The notes under the pieces: model-generated
Told to the model about the DNA's origin: nothing
Database searches by the model: none
Seen by the model: only the letters and a program-made list of their open reading frames with translations
In this document: in pieces, positions 42,901 through 52,820 of the stretch
Layout of the letters: the number at the start of each line of letters is the position of its first letter
Position numbering within the stretch: position 1 is the stretch's first letter
Position numbers and translations under genes: made by a program
Origin: Candida dubliniensis CD36
Lineage: Eukaryota; Ascomycota; Pichiomycetes; Serinales; Debaryomycetaceae
Length of the DNA: 64,000 nt
Reading direction: 5' to 3'
NCBI RefSeq assembly: GCF_000026945.1
Contig: NC_012866.1
Span: forward strand, 372,001 to 436,000

Positions 42901-43494
42901 TTATTCATTGTTATATCCAAGTAATCCATCATGTAAACTCAGTACCAACCCGTCCATTTTCAATTTCACAAATGCATCTATTTCAACTTCCAGTTGTCTA
43001 GTCCCATTTACCTTGACATCTTCTGCACCCCCGTTGACAGCCTCTTCAGAATCGTTATTATTATTACTGTCACTTTTTGTTTTTCCATCCCTGTTGTCAA
43101 CTCGACCATCATAGTATACCGCTAAATACATATCAAGACATCGTTCAATCATGCATTTTAATCCCGGCTCAAATTGTATTATACTCCAAGTTTCATTCTT
43201 CTTATCATTGCCATTGTCACTTTCTTTAGGCTTGTTTAATGAATTGTATGCAATTATCGAATATATTTTGTAGTCTTGATCACTAATACTAGAACCAGAA
43301 TCTGCACCCGACGAGCCCAAGGTCGAACTAACAGTTATTAATGGAATACCTTGTTTGGATAATAATGAAATCGACTTGATTGAGTGGGTAGATGTTGGTA
43401 TTGATGTTGTGGATTGGGAGTTGGACTTGGAGTTGAGTGTTATTGGGGTTAATCCCTGTTGTAAAATCTTCGAAATTTGTTTTTGCTGTAACAT
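42901..43494 (-). CDS. EGO3: Roadblock/LC7-like protein, likely Ego3/Slm4 (LAMTOR2-type) subunit of the EGO complex
   Basis: The protein has 197 aa. It follows the LAMTOR2/Ego3 layout. An N-terminal helix (MLQQKQISKILQQGLT) leads to a strand pair around ISLLSKQGIPLITVSS (about 42-57), then a helix YKIYSIIAYNSLNK, a strand WSIIQFEPG, a helix-strand segment IERCLDMYLAVYYDG and a final helix VEIDAFVKLKMDGLVLSLHDGLLG. Two Asn/Ser/Asp-rich insertions (about 60-75 and 135-160) make it longer than usual. Ego3 helps tether the Gtr1-Gtr2 GTPases to the vacuole for TORC1 activation by amino acids. The call is by fold pattern, not by a strong motif. Confidence 0.55.
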   Translation of the reverse strand: MLQQKQISKILQQGLTPITLNSKSNSQSTTSIPTSTHSIKSISLLSKQGIPLITVSSTLGSSGADSGSSISDQDYKIYSIIAYNSLNKPKESDNGNDKKNETWSIIQFEPGLKCMIERCLDMYLAVYYDGRVDNRDGKTKSDSNNNNDSEEAVNGGAEDVKVNGTRQLEVEIDAFVKLKMDGLVLSLHDGLLGYNNE

Positions 43495-43833
43495 TTTATT
43501 ATCCTCTGATCTTAAGTCTTTCTTTTTTTCTTTTCTTCTCTTTGTATTGAGTTTGATTAGAGTACGCTATCCCTAATTGTATGTTTGGTTAAGATTATAT
43601 GTGTGGACTCTCTTCTGTTTCTTGAATGGAACTATCTAAAAACTCAATTTGTTCCGATTTTTTTTTTTTTTTCTCATTCACACAGTTGTCAAAAAAAACA
43701 AGCCTGTTTCTCTCAGGGCACTAGAGGAAGATGCGGTATCATCTTACTAGCTCTTATTATTATTGTATAAATAAAAATATATAATCTATATATATGTGTA
43801 TCTATATCCGTGTATATGTCCATGATACACAAT
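43495..43833. other. Intergenic, EGO3-like promoter / PRM10-like 3' flank
   Basis: 339 bp with a T16 run near 43657-43672 and (AT)n near 43780-43800. No gene was seen. Confidence 0.45.
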
Positions 43834-46800
43834 CTATAAGGCAAATAACCCTGTCCTTTTCTTTCCAAATGGATAAATAATTAACGCTGCTGCAAATAAT
43901 CCCACACTGATACCAATGGACACTTCCACCATTGTTGCACCAAAACTCAATGAACTGGCATCTGTTGTTACTGTTCCACCACCGTTACTACTACTTTTGT
44001 TCGTGATTTGATCAGCAGTGTTCAATCCAGATATCAATGAACTCTTGGAAGCAATACCGGAAGGCACTTGAACAAAAATTGCCGGCAACATCGCTGACAC
44101 TGCCATCCCTTTCCAGATTCTGGAATACAAGTTTCCCAAAACTCCAACAATAAATGCACCAATACATGCAGTGAATTCAGTCACCGTAGCAAAATGCTTC
44201 CCGGCATAGTATGACCCAATGTAACCGATACCAGCAATAACAATCATAATTGGCACTTGATTCCACCGAGCCTGATTAATTAACCCTAAACATAAGGCAA
44301 ACATCGGTACAAACAAAATTCTCCACTCGTCCCTAATACCGTGACCCACTGGACAAGAATTGGCCGAAGTAGCATTGTGATCAATCCATCCATACAATGC
44401 AGCTCCCAAAGTAATACCAAACCCTAAAAATAACGAATAAATAATCGCATAAAACATTCGAACGGCACCTGCCACCAAATTTCTTGACTGCAATTCTAGC
44501 GAACCACACAAAATAATATACCCCGGCAAGATAATCGCCAATGAACCTTGAGCAATGGCCAGGAAACAAAATAACTTTCCACCTTTAATTGACCCAATTC
44601 CTCGAGCAATGAAAGCCACCACAATGGCTGCTGATACTTCAAACACTGACGAATACAAATTGGATATGGATGAGACATAAAACTGCAAATACCCAACACA
44701 CAACCCAACACCGAATGATATAGGTAAATCTAGCCATCCGCCTTCAAAAGCAAATGGCGTCACAGCCAATGAGCCCAACCCATAGAAGAAAACACACAAC
44801 CAAGGTGGGTATCGACTTTTGCTTTTCAATAAGTCATCTAGCTTTTTGGAAGCATCTTCAACCCCAATTAAATCATGAATCACCGATTTATAAATCTTAT
44901 GAGTATCGGCCAATTTAGATAGATTGATTCCTTGGGCACACCTAACTAAATGGACTTCAGAGGTTCTTGTGGCAGCATCACCAAATGAAATTAACATACA
45001 TCCAGGAAAATAGATAAATTGCCCATCAATCTCCAAGACCCTTGACGTCATAACCATATATTCTTCCAAACGATGGGTTGGTGCCCCAAACAACATCAAG
45101 GCTCGACACATATTCATAATAAACCGCTGACGTTGCAATATATCAGCAATGTGAACCGTGATTCTCAATCTTTCGGCACGTTGCTTATGTCTCAATTTTT
45201 TCAACTTTTGTACTGGTTCTGTTGTCTTTCTCTTGGGCATTTTTGGACGAGCATTTTGGAATGATGGTAAATTGGTGTTCATTACATTCTCATCGTCATT
45301 ACCATTAGATAACTCAAATTTATCGTTGGAAAACTCCTCCAGGTTTGACGAGCCTTGAGTTTCAACAGTGTTGGTACGAGTATGCGAATGATGTTTGAGT
45401 TTTTGAGCTGCCTTATTAAACATTGCTTTGGAGCCTCCTTTAATCCCCAGCTTTAATTTGTGTTGCAAGTCAACATTCAGGGAGCTCTTGAAGTCTTTAT
45501 AATCGTCTGAATCATAACTATCATCAATTGATGCTGTGCCAGTTGTACCAGTGCTTACTCTGCTCAAGGAGCTGGCAGATTTTTGTTCCTGTGGATTTTG
45601 ATATAATCTTAACAACGATGACAAAACCCCAGCTTGAACTTGTTTGGGTGGCGCAATGTAGTCACCATCCATATCATGAAGAAAGTCATTGGGTGCTTGG
45701 TGGAGCTCTTGATTGTTGGGATTTGCTCCGCGTAAAAATAAATCCGGATTAGGTGTGTAAAATGGGTTTTCAGCTTTTTTGCGTTCTTCTGATGCACGTC
45801 TTTGTGCTAGCTCCTCATCCACCCCTGGAGAGGAAGATAAAGATGATGATTCTGCCGCTGTGGATTGTTTGTTGTTTTTATTATTGTTTATCTTTTCATT
45901 GAGTAAATGTTGACTTGGACTTTGACTAGGAGAGATTTCAGTGCTAGGGGCAGCACTCGATTGCTGAGAGTGACTTAAGCTATTGGTCCCAGCACCAGGG
46001 ACATGTTGCTGAATCAATTGTTTTGCCTCTTCACTTAAATCTTCGAAATTTAAGGGTTGCATTTCGAAGGCATCACGGTCATTCTCATGAGCAGCAAAAC
46101 CTACTCTTCTTTCTTCATCAAGGTTCCACCCTCTTTCATCTTCTTCTTTAATCACTCTGGAAGCGCCCGGTGCTAAACCACCACCGCTCAACCCTTGATT
46201 AGTCCCAAAATTCAAAACACGACCTAAAAATGTATCGCTATGGGAGATGTCTTGGTTCATTGAATCGACTGGAGTAGAATCAACTAATGACATTTTTCTT
46301 AATATTCCCTTGAGTCTTCCTCCAGAACCAGAAATGTTGGTGTCTCCAGACGTGGTACTTCTCCTACCAGTACTTTCTCTGGAACGATTCGAGCTTGTAG
46401 ATCTCCTTCCCATAGAAGGCATTCTTGGGGATATTGGTGCTCGCGTATCAGTAGTCTCACTCATTGATTTTTTTCTTGAGATGCGACTTGAACGACCCGA
46501 TGAAGCATTTGAATACGTCTTGTGCACTGCTTTTGGCACTTTGTTATTTTCTTCCTCTTCTTCTTCGTCCTCGTCAGATGAATCTGTTTCATAATATTGT
46601 TGAGGAGGATGATTTTGATTCAAAACAGCAAAGTCACTATGTGTTTCATCTTCGATGTCGTCAATACCGTTGCCATCATCGTCACTACTGTCGTCACCTT
46701 GGCCATGTAAAGATTTGGGTTTAATTCCATCTGCGTTGAACTGAAAATGAGATAAATTGTTCTTTGTGTTATCAAAAACATTTAAATTTTTGTCATCGTT

Positions 46801-47151
46801 AAACTGGCCGTCATGAAAAGGGGAATCGTCATCCTCGTCATCATCGTCTGAACTGACATGTGTTGAGGATGTGGGTGAGATGAGACTTCTTCTATTTGTC
46901 GCAGCAGACAAGTTCCTCAAATGTTTATCATTATTGTTACCAAATTTATGATTGCTGCCGGCTGTTATCTTCTTTGCTTTTGCTAGGTTACTAGCAGTTT
47001 GTTTAGCAATGGTGGGTTTTTCATGCTTTTTATAGTTTTGCTTTCTGATTTCTTGTAAGTTTAATTGTCGCTGAGGTAATTGAATATGAAAGTGATTACT
47101 AGGCTCTTCATCTGATGAAGAGCTATCATATGTTGGTCGATTATCCGACAT
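43834..47151 (-). CDS. PRM10: ThrE-family (DUF1212) multi-pass membrane protein, Prm10-like
   Basis: The protein has 1105 aa. The first 650 residues are cytosolic and disordered, with acidic Ser/Asp clusters (SSSDEE, SSDDDDEDDD) and basic Ser-Arg stretches. The ThrE/DUF1212 domain runs from about 660 to 1100. It starts with the cytosolic ThrE-1 part (MNMCRALMLFGAPTHRLEEYM...IYFPGCMLISFGD) and continues through about ten transmembrane helices, ending in a short basic tail. The family includes the bacterial threonine exporter ThrE; the yeast members are uncharacterised, and S. cerevisiae PRM10 is induced by pheromone. The ATG at 47151 opens the whole frame. The fungal substrate is unknown. Confidence 0.85.
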   Translation of the reverse strand: MSDNRPTYDSSSSDEEPSNHFHIQLPQRQLNLQEIRKQNYKKHEKPTIAKQTASNLAKAKKITAGSNHKFGNNNDKHLRNLSAATNRRSLISPTSSTHVSSDDDDEDDDSPFHDGQFNDDKNLNVFDNTKNNLSHFQFNADGIKPKSLHGQGDDSSDDDGNGIDDIEDETHSDFAVLNQNHPPQQYYETDSSDEDEEEEEENNKVPKAVHKTYSNASSGRSSRISRKKSMSETTDTRAPISPRMPSMGRRSTSSNRSRESTGRRSTTSGDTNISGSGGRLKGILRKMSLVDSTPVDSMNQDISHSDTFLGRVLNFGTNQGLSGGGLAPGASRVIKEEDERGWNLDEERRVGFAAHENDRDAFEMQPLNFEDLSEEAKQLIQQHVPGAGTNSLSHSQQSSAAPSTEISPSQSPSQHLLNEKINNNKNNKQSTAAESSSLSSSPGVDEELAQRRASEERKKAENPFYTPNPDLFLRGANPNNQELHQAPNDFLHDMDGDYIAPPKQVQAGVLSSLLRLYQNPQEQKSASSLSRVSTGTTGTASIDDSYDSDDYKDFKSSLNVDLQHKLKLGIKGGSKAMFNKAAQKLKHHSHTRTNTVETQGSSNLEEFSNDKFELSNGNDDENVMNTNLPSFQNARPKMPKRKTTEPVQKLKKLRHKQRAERLRITVHIADILQRQRFIMNMCRALMLFGAPTHRLEEYMVMTSRVLEIDGQFIYFPGCMLISFGDAATRTSEVHLVRCAQGINLSKLADTHKIYKSVIHDLIGVEDASKKLDDLLKSKSRYPPWLCVFFYGLGSLAVTPFAFEGGWLDLPISFGVGLCVGYLQFYVSSISNLYSSVFEVSAAIVVAFIARGIGSIKGGKLFCFLAIAQGSLAIILPGYIILCGSLELQSRNLVAGAVRMFYAIIYSLFLGFGITLGAALYGWIDHNATSANSCPVGHGIRDEWRILFVPMFALCLGLINQARWNQVPIMIVIAGIGYIGSYYAGKHFATVTEFTACIGAFIVGVLGNLYSRIWKGMAVSAMLPAIFVQVPSGIASKSSLISGLNTADQITNKSSSNGGGTVTTDASSLSFGATMVEVSIGISVGLFAAALIIYPFGKKRTGLFAL

Positions 47152-48912
47152 TTATTGAAATCTTTCCAAAAAATATGTGAACGTTTGTTTTCCTAGCAAA
47201 TTGATGGATGTGTATATTCTAGGTAATCTCCGGTACGTGGTGTGACGGAGTAAACGCTATAGCTGGTATTGTGTATATGTGAAAAATAATGGAAAGACAA
47301 ATAAGAATTAGGTTTCCAAAAGAATATAAGTAGCAAATTGTCTAGCTTAGGTTTCAAGAATTAGAGTGAATAATATATATATTTATACATCGAAAGGAGG
47401 TTTCTACGTAACCATTGATGTGTATTTATATATAGAAGTATTGTGCTAACAAAAAAAAAAAGAAAAGAAAAATGACAAAAGAGGATTTTGCGTCATTCAC
47501 ACTACTAGTAAAACAAGCCACAAAGTGAGTGGGACTCAACAATCAACAATCAACAATTCCCATTCCGCGGTTCCCAATGACATCACAAAAAAAAAAAAGG
47601 AAAAAACCCAAAGAGAATATTATCTTTCCAATTCTTATTGAAAACAGTTTCAGAATCTGAAAAAGTGACGAAACTTATCGTAATTGTCATTATATTCCCC
47701 TACTAAGCAGCCCTGGACCATTGTCAAATTACAATAACACGTAGTAATATATTTTATTTTAAAAGATAAACTTTCACCTCGAGAAACATACAATTCGGAC
47801 GTTATACCATTTGTTGTTCACATTCTACAGGGACAGGTTTTCTTTTGTAAAGTTGTCAGGGCTTTATTGGGCCAAAACTGCACATCACAACACATCAACC
47901 ATTCCATTTTATGGTTACACGTCAGCGTCTTTGACTATATTACGTAAATCAAGATGTTACATGATCGTACACAAAAAAGTCATCGCAGTTCCCTTTCGCG
48001 TATGATTTTGCATTCTCAGTTTCTTTTTCCTTTTTTTGGTGATTGGTTTGTTTGTTTGTTGTTCTAAAGGCGGCCAATATGTGATGTGATGTGATGTAAT
48101 GTGCAAGTGTTTGGTTTCGTGCTTTTGCTAATGTTATTCTTTCCCTTCTTTTCGCATGCAAGCCTTGTATTGGTTTATTATTATTTTATCTTTTCTTGTT
48201 TCCTAGTTGTATCTGAAAGCCATCAGGAGTCTATCAGAAGTTTATCAATTCTTATATATGTGTATATGTATTGGCATTGTTGTTCTCTGATCTAATCATT
48301 AGAATGCGCTGTGGCAACATGCAAAACAATACAACTTTCTTATGCAATATATAGTTGCTACCATTTCTGTGTAATTGTACAATCTAATTAGATCCATTCA
48401 CACCTCCTTTCATATAAGTAGTTTATCTTTAACTAATCTCCTTTTTAGTTTTCACTGTAAACTTTGTGGAGCTCTCAATTATACACGGAATTAAAATCAA
48501 TTGCACTATATTGCCTTCTAGCGGCCAGCGACACCGATATACACCAACTATATATTCTTCCTATCTGGTTTTCATTTTTATCAATGCATTTTATAGGAGT
48601 TGATATCTTTATCTTTACTCTATTGTTCTCTCCTCAGGCCGATCAAACCAAGACAACTTTGGTATGGACCACACGACATTTTTGGGAACGGAAAAATTTT
48701 CAAAACAAAACAAAACAAACCAAAAGCACAACAACCAAACTAAATAAACCAACACAACTAGATCAATAAGAGTGCTCAAGAACAAGCATCAAAGATAAAC
48801 AATACTTTTACTAGCACAAGCGTTTGGAAGAGCACTGAAATATCAAAAACTGAAATAGAAGACACGACACATAAAGACTAAACAACACCACTGATTTCTT
48901 TTTTTTTTTGCA
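47152..48912. other. Long divergent intergenic region, PRM10-like/RBD2
   Basis: 1.76 kb. It includes A runs near 47450 and 47587, a GTGAT pentamer repeat (48080-48101, listed), several TGTG/TTTG stretches and a CAAAACAAAACAAAC leader before RBD2 (48701-48760). A 101-codon frame from 48464 starts at GTG and looks like leader sequence. No RNA gene was recognised. Confidence 0.4.
48080..48101. repeat. GTGAT pentanucleotide repeat
   Basis: Four to five imperfect copies of (T)GTGA(T), the last altered to GTAAT, lie in the PRM10-RBD2 intergenic region. Confidence 0.6.
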
Positions 48913-49767
48913 ATGATCAATTTTGATGAATTTCCTCCTAAATATGATCCAAGCGTGAGACCACCGGCATTGACCACTGGGCTAATTATATTTACCTTTA
49001 TGTTGTTTGTTATCAAATCGTTGACATCATACACTTTTGAATCTTTGATTTTGTATCCTCGAGCCCCATTGGATTTGAATTTAAACAGTATTTCCCTTTA
49101 CTCATTATTTCATGTCAACTTCTTTCATTGGATCTGTAATATTTTCACTTTAGCCACTCCCTTGGCCGTATTTGAAACTAGAAATGGTACTATTCACACT
49201 GGGATAACTTTGAATTTATTAACGGTAATTGCTGCCTTACAATACTGTATTGTAGGATTAATTTTTTATCCAAACACTGGGGTTATTGGCTTATCAGGTA
49301 TAGCGTTTCTGTTGATGAGCTATATGGCCTACCATGAATCTAAATTCAAGCCAATAGTGCACACTTTTCATATAAGTAATAGTTTGGAAATCAAACTCTA
49401 CACATTATACGTGCCATTTATTTTGGCAATTGTATTCATGATTGTGTTCCCTTCCAGTTCATTACCAGGCCATTTATTTGGGATTACTACGGGCTATTTG
49501 CTAAGTTACGGTTACATTGATAAATTGTACCCACCATCTAAAGTTATTACCACTATTGAAAACAAATTGAGCTCGTTGATCAACTTTTTACAATTGATCG
49601 TTACATTCTATAAGGAAGAAGATAGTTTGGTAACAAGAGGAAGTGTTGGGTATAAGCCACTTTTCGATCAAGACATTGAACACGGTGCAGCTAATGCCCC
49701 ATCCCACGGTTCAAGTACGTTTGTGGGTGAAACTAGAGTATTAGGAACAAGAGAATCAACTGTATAG
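48913..49767 (+). CDS. RBD2: Rhomboid protease Rbd2
   Basis: The protein has 284 aa with six transmembrane helices in the first 205 residues, then a soluble tail. The catalytic serine is S128 in GLSG, preceded by the H67-V-N-F-F-H72...N76 motif of helix 2. The partner histidine is H187 in PGHLFGITTGYLLSYG. This is the secretory-pathway rhomboid class (yeast Rbd2, Golgi/endosome), unlike the mitochondrial Pcp1, since there is no presequence. In fission yeast Rbd2 cleaves SREBP precursors together with Cdc48; whether this occurs here is open. The start is the ATG at 48913 after a T-rich leader. Confidence 0.9.
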   Translation: MINFDEFPPKYDPSVRPPALTTGLIIFTFMLFVIKSLTSYTFESLILYPRAPLDLNLNSISLYSLFHVNFFHWICNIFTLATPLAVFETRNGTIHTGITLNLLTVIAALQYCIVGLIFYPNTGVIGLSGIAFLLMSYMAYHESKFKPIVHTFHISNSLEIKLYTLYVPFILAIVFMIVFPSSSLPGHLFGITTGYLLSYGYIDKLYPPSKVITTIENKLSSLINFLQLIVTFYKEEDSLVTRGSVGYKPLFDQDIEHGAANAPSHGSSTFVGETRVLGTRESTV

Positions 49768-50466
49768 ATCATATATGAAACGAAAAGAATTATAATAATT
49801 TATGAAAATGTGTAAAATCTCAATGTCAGACAGCATGAGTAGTGCTGTATTGCAAAATCATTCAAGAACTGAATTATCATTTCCAATTGGCTAGACCAAA
49901 TTTTTTATGCTATGTTTTTTGTTGGCTATTGGTTCTTCCACTTTCTGAATTTTGTAATTACAATCTCCATTTATCTATCAATGCCTTTGACAATTGGGTA
50001 TATTGTTGACATTCTGATTAAGACATTCGGTACGGTTTCACTAGTTAGTAGGTTGTGAATAGTAGTAGTGTCTAGATTGTTAAAACTGTTTGGGGGTTTG
50101 ATGGAAGCGAGGAAGCGAAGGCTTGCAGGAGAGAGAGAGACAAAAACAAAAATAAGACATTTCAAAGAAAATGAGGGTTAAAGAAAGGAAACACACAAGA
50201 AAAAGATTTCTGAGGAATTAATCAACAAAATCATTTTCATTCTTCATTTACACCCTTTTCGATAGAAGTCTGTTGGAGCTCAAGCTTGTTGATTGATAAA
50301 TGTCATATGCGATACCAATTTTGCAACTGCTACCCCTATTGACACCACTACAACAATATCAATAAAACGCCCAACCGATCAGATTGCATTAGAGCATACA
50401 TTTCCCCATTCTTTTTATTTATTTTATTTTATTTTTTTTTTTTTTTTTTGCTTTCCCTCTGTTACC
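49768..50466. other. Intergenic, RBD2 3' flank and INP1 promoter/leader
   Basis: 699 bp with GA repeats near 50130, an A-rich leader and a T19 run (about 50431-50449) ending 16 bases before the INP1 ATG. The INP1 frame is open to 50293 but only from a TTG through this T run, so it is taken as leader. Confidence 0.45.
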
Positions 50467-52536
50467 ATGGCTAATCCAACAACACATGATAATTCCATGG
50501 ACGACAATACAAACGCAACATCACAGAAATTTACCAGTAATTCCAAACGAAAGAGTAAGCGTAATAAACAAAGATACAAAAACAAGAGCCAGCATTTCAA
50601 CAAACCTACTGAATCACTGCAAAAGTCGCCCGAGTCTTCAATAATGGCAGATGACGATGTTACAGATCACCAGGCACAGCAACAAATTATAGACAAAGAC
50701 AATAACACAAGCCATAATATGACAACTGTGACCCCTCCACCTCCACCTCCACCCCCACAACATGCTCAGGAAGCCAATGTATACAAATCGCCACGAAAGG
50801 AGGCTATTATGCGATACAAACAAAATCATGACAACACTTTTAATCAACTATTCGACATTAAGGAAAACTTGAAATCAAAAGAAAATGATGATAAACAGTT
50901 CCAATCACAGCAAGCTACTGGTAGCAATCAAGTGAATAGCAATTACGGCAATGGTAATCACAATATATCCTTAGATTTGGATGAAAAAGTCACCTTGTTT
51001 AAATACAAATCGCTGAAGATTTTGGAATTGGTTAACCAAAACAATGTTAATGGCTCCTTGCTAGCACATGGGATATTTGAGATTTTCCAGCTACATCAAG
51101 GCGATGTGACTTATTTATCCTGTGGTAATAACTTCATTTATCCGTTATTGCCCAAGATCAAGGTTTTCCGAATAAATTCAAATCAATTCTTGCTACCATT
51201 GGTCAATCCAGAACGATACTGGAAAATTTTCATAAACAGTGAGGAATTGAATGTCATCAATAATCTAATCAACGTCTTCCAAAGGAATGTTCAATTTATA
51301 AGTTTACATGAATCAGAGAATAAGAATACTTTGCAATCTTCTCTGCAATATGAGTTTTCGGATAATATTAACACGAAACCAAAGGAGTTAGAATCCCCTC
51401 CGAGAAATATTTATATCTCTAATGAGATACCTGATTCTCCTCCTTCTGCTCCTATATCTCCAAGTCACATTCAAACTACCTTCCATCTATCTCCACAGGC
51501 TAGAGTCACGTCTCAGCAACATCAACAACATCATGTTCAGGCATTCCCTGGCGCACTCTCACAACCACATCTTTATAAAAAAGAGTCAGTGCAATCTTTG
51601 AACACCAATATTGCATGTCTAGATATAAACTCAAAATTGTCGCTACACCAACCCAAACCCAAAAAACCTTTATCGCTGAACCAGACTTATAACTTTCGTC
51701 AAAACCAGAATCACAGTCACAGTCACAGTCACAGTCACAGTCACAATCACGGCCACAATTATGAAAAAAAGTATCCTGCTATTGATGAGAAGTCTGAATC
51801 GTCGATGGATTCTTTGCTAGATGAGTATGAAGAGAATATTCACAAATCAATGACCATTGGCCTGCGTCCACAATCAAGACAGCCATCTATCGTATCTGCG
51901 CATCATCAACGCTTACCAGTCTCTCATTATAATCGAAGCCATTATAATAATCAAGGAAATTTCCATGATGATGGAATAGCACAATATTATCCTGCCGAAA
52001 GCCGGGCTCAACAATTTCCTCAAAGTAATAATGGCCATAATAGGAGCCGGAGATCTTCAAAGAGCGATTTATATATTAATGAAAGTGGTTGGATGGAGCC
52101 CAATTTGAGTAACCAAACCCACACCCACACCCACTCATATAATAATAATAATTACAGGAAGATCCCTAAATCTCGTTCTACCTACAGTATCAACAGTGCT
52201 ACAACTGATCTATATCAAATATATAAGAATATTCCGTTAAGAAATAATGAAATTGACAGGCGGGACGAAGATTCAAAGTCAACAAAGTCGATGTCCAGGT
52301 TGCCCTCGGCAAGAACTTTGTCTATTTACCAGTCTGATATGAATAGGCGAAGACAAAGTGCTTATTTTGCATCAACTGCAAAAAATAATCCTAAATTGAA
52401 TAGTGATGTTAAGTTGAACTCGCAAGAGATTTATCGGATGTTGAGTTCCAAGCCTGATAAGCCAGTTTTGAAAAACCCCACGAATGGTAGTGCAGTGAGA
52501 AACAGTGGATTTGCAGCTAGGTTATTTGGTTGGTAA
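50467..52536 (+). CDS. INP1: Peroxisome inheritance protein Inp1
   Basis: The protein has 689 aa (S. cerevisiae 420). A disordered N-terminus with a basic patch (KRKSKRNKQRYKNKSQ) and a proline run (about 90-98) precedes the Inp1 core at about 176-285: VTLFKYKSLKILELV, then LLAHGIFEIFQLHQGDVTYLSCG, then YPLLPKIKVFRINSNQFLLPLVNPERYWKIF. The rest is low complexity, including a His-Ser repeat. Inp1 ties part of the peroxisomes to the mother-cell cortex via Pex3. Its tail-to-tail placement with TOM40 reproduces the S. cerevisiae YMR203W-YMR204C pair and supports the assignment. Confidence 0.85.
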   Translation: MANPTTHDNSMDDNTNATSQKFTSNSKRKSKRNKQRYKNKSQHFNKPTESLQKSPESSIMADDDVTDHQAQQQIIDKDNNTSHNMTTVTPPPPPPPPQHAQEANVYKSPRKEAIMRYKQNHDNTFNQLFDIKENLKSKENDDKQFQSQQATGSNQVNSNYGNGNHNISLDLDEKVTLFKYKSLKILELVNQNNVNGSLLAHGIFEIFQLHQGDVTYLSCGNNFIYPLLPKIKVFRINSNQFLLPLVNPERYWKIFINSEELNVINNLINVFQRNVQFISLHESENKNTLQSSLQYEFSDNINTKPKELESPPRNIYISNEIPDSPPSAPISPSHIQTTFHLSPQARVTSQQHQQHHVQAFPGALSQPHLYKKESVQSLNTNIACLDINSKLSLHQPKPKKPLSLNQTYNFRQNQNHSHSHSHSHSHNHGHNYEKKYPAIDEKSESSMDSLLDEYEENIHKSMTIGLRPQSRQPSIVSAHHQRLPVSHYNRSHYNNQGNFHDDGIAQYYPAESRAQQFPQSNNGHNRSRRSSKSDLYINESGWMEPNLSNQTHTHTHSYNNNNYRKIPKSRSTYSINSATTDLYQIYKNIPLRNNEIDRRDEDSKSTKSMSRLPSARTLSIYQSDMNRRRQSAYFASTAKNNPKLNSDVKLNSQEIYRMLSSKPDKPVLKNPTNGSAVRNSGFAARLFGW
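51709..51750. repeat. CACAGT hexamer repeat coding His-Ser in INP1
   Basis: Five to six tandem CACAGT units encode His-Ser dipeptides, followed by CACAATCACGGC (His-Asn-His-Gly). The repeat is in frame, so copy changes would be tolerated; the His-rich run could bind metal by chance. Confidence 0.75.
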
Positions 52537-52750
52537 ATGAAGCGTTGGTTCTACCAACACACTATCAACTGTTGCGTTGTTGTTATTCTGTATTTCTGAT
52601 ATATTGAAAGAGTGATGATGAGATTAACCAGTATTTGAAGTTCACAATCCCTAGATGCTTTCCTCTTTTTCTTTTTTTTTTCTTTTTTTGGTTGGTACAA
52701 AGAAAAGAAAATATATTATTTATATATACAAAGTTTATAAAAATAAACAA

Positions 52751-52783
52751 AAATGAAAATGAAAATGAAAATGAAAATGAAAG
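52751..52783. repeat. ATGAAA hexamer microsatellite
   Basis: About five copies of ATGAAA lie in the 284-bp INP1/TOM40 convergent gap, followed by a TTTC tetramer run at 52797-52815. Confidence 0.75.
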
Positions 52784-52820
52784 TTTTGGTCTATTTTTCT
52801 TTCTTTCTTTCTTTTTTTAT

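Noticed and set aside
48464..48769. 101-codon frame before RBD2
   Set aside because: Starts at GTG, and its second half is translated CAAAA-type leader DNA.
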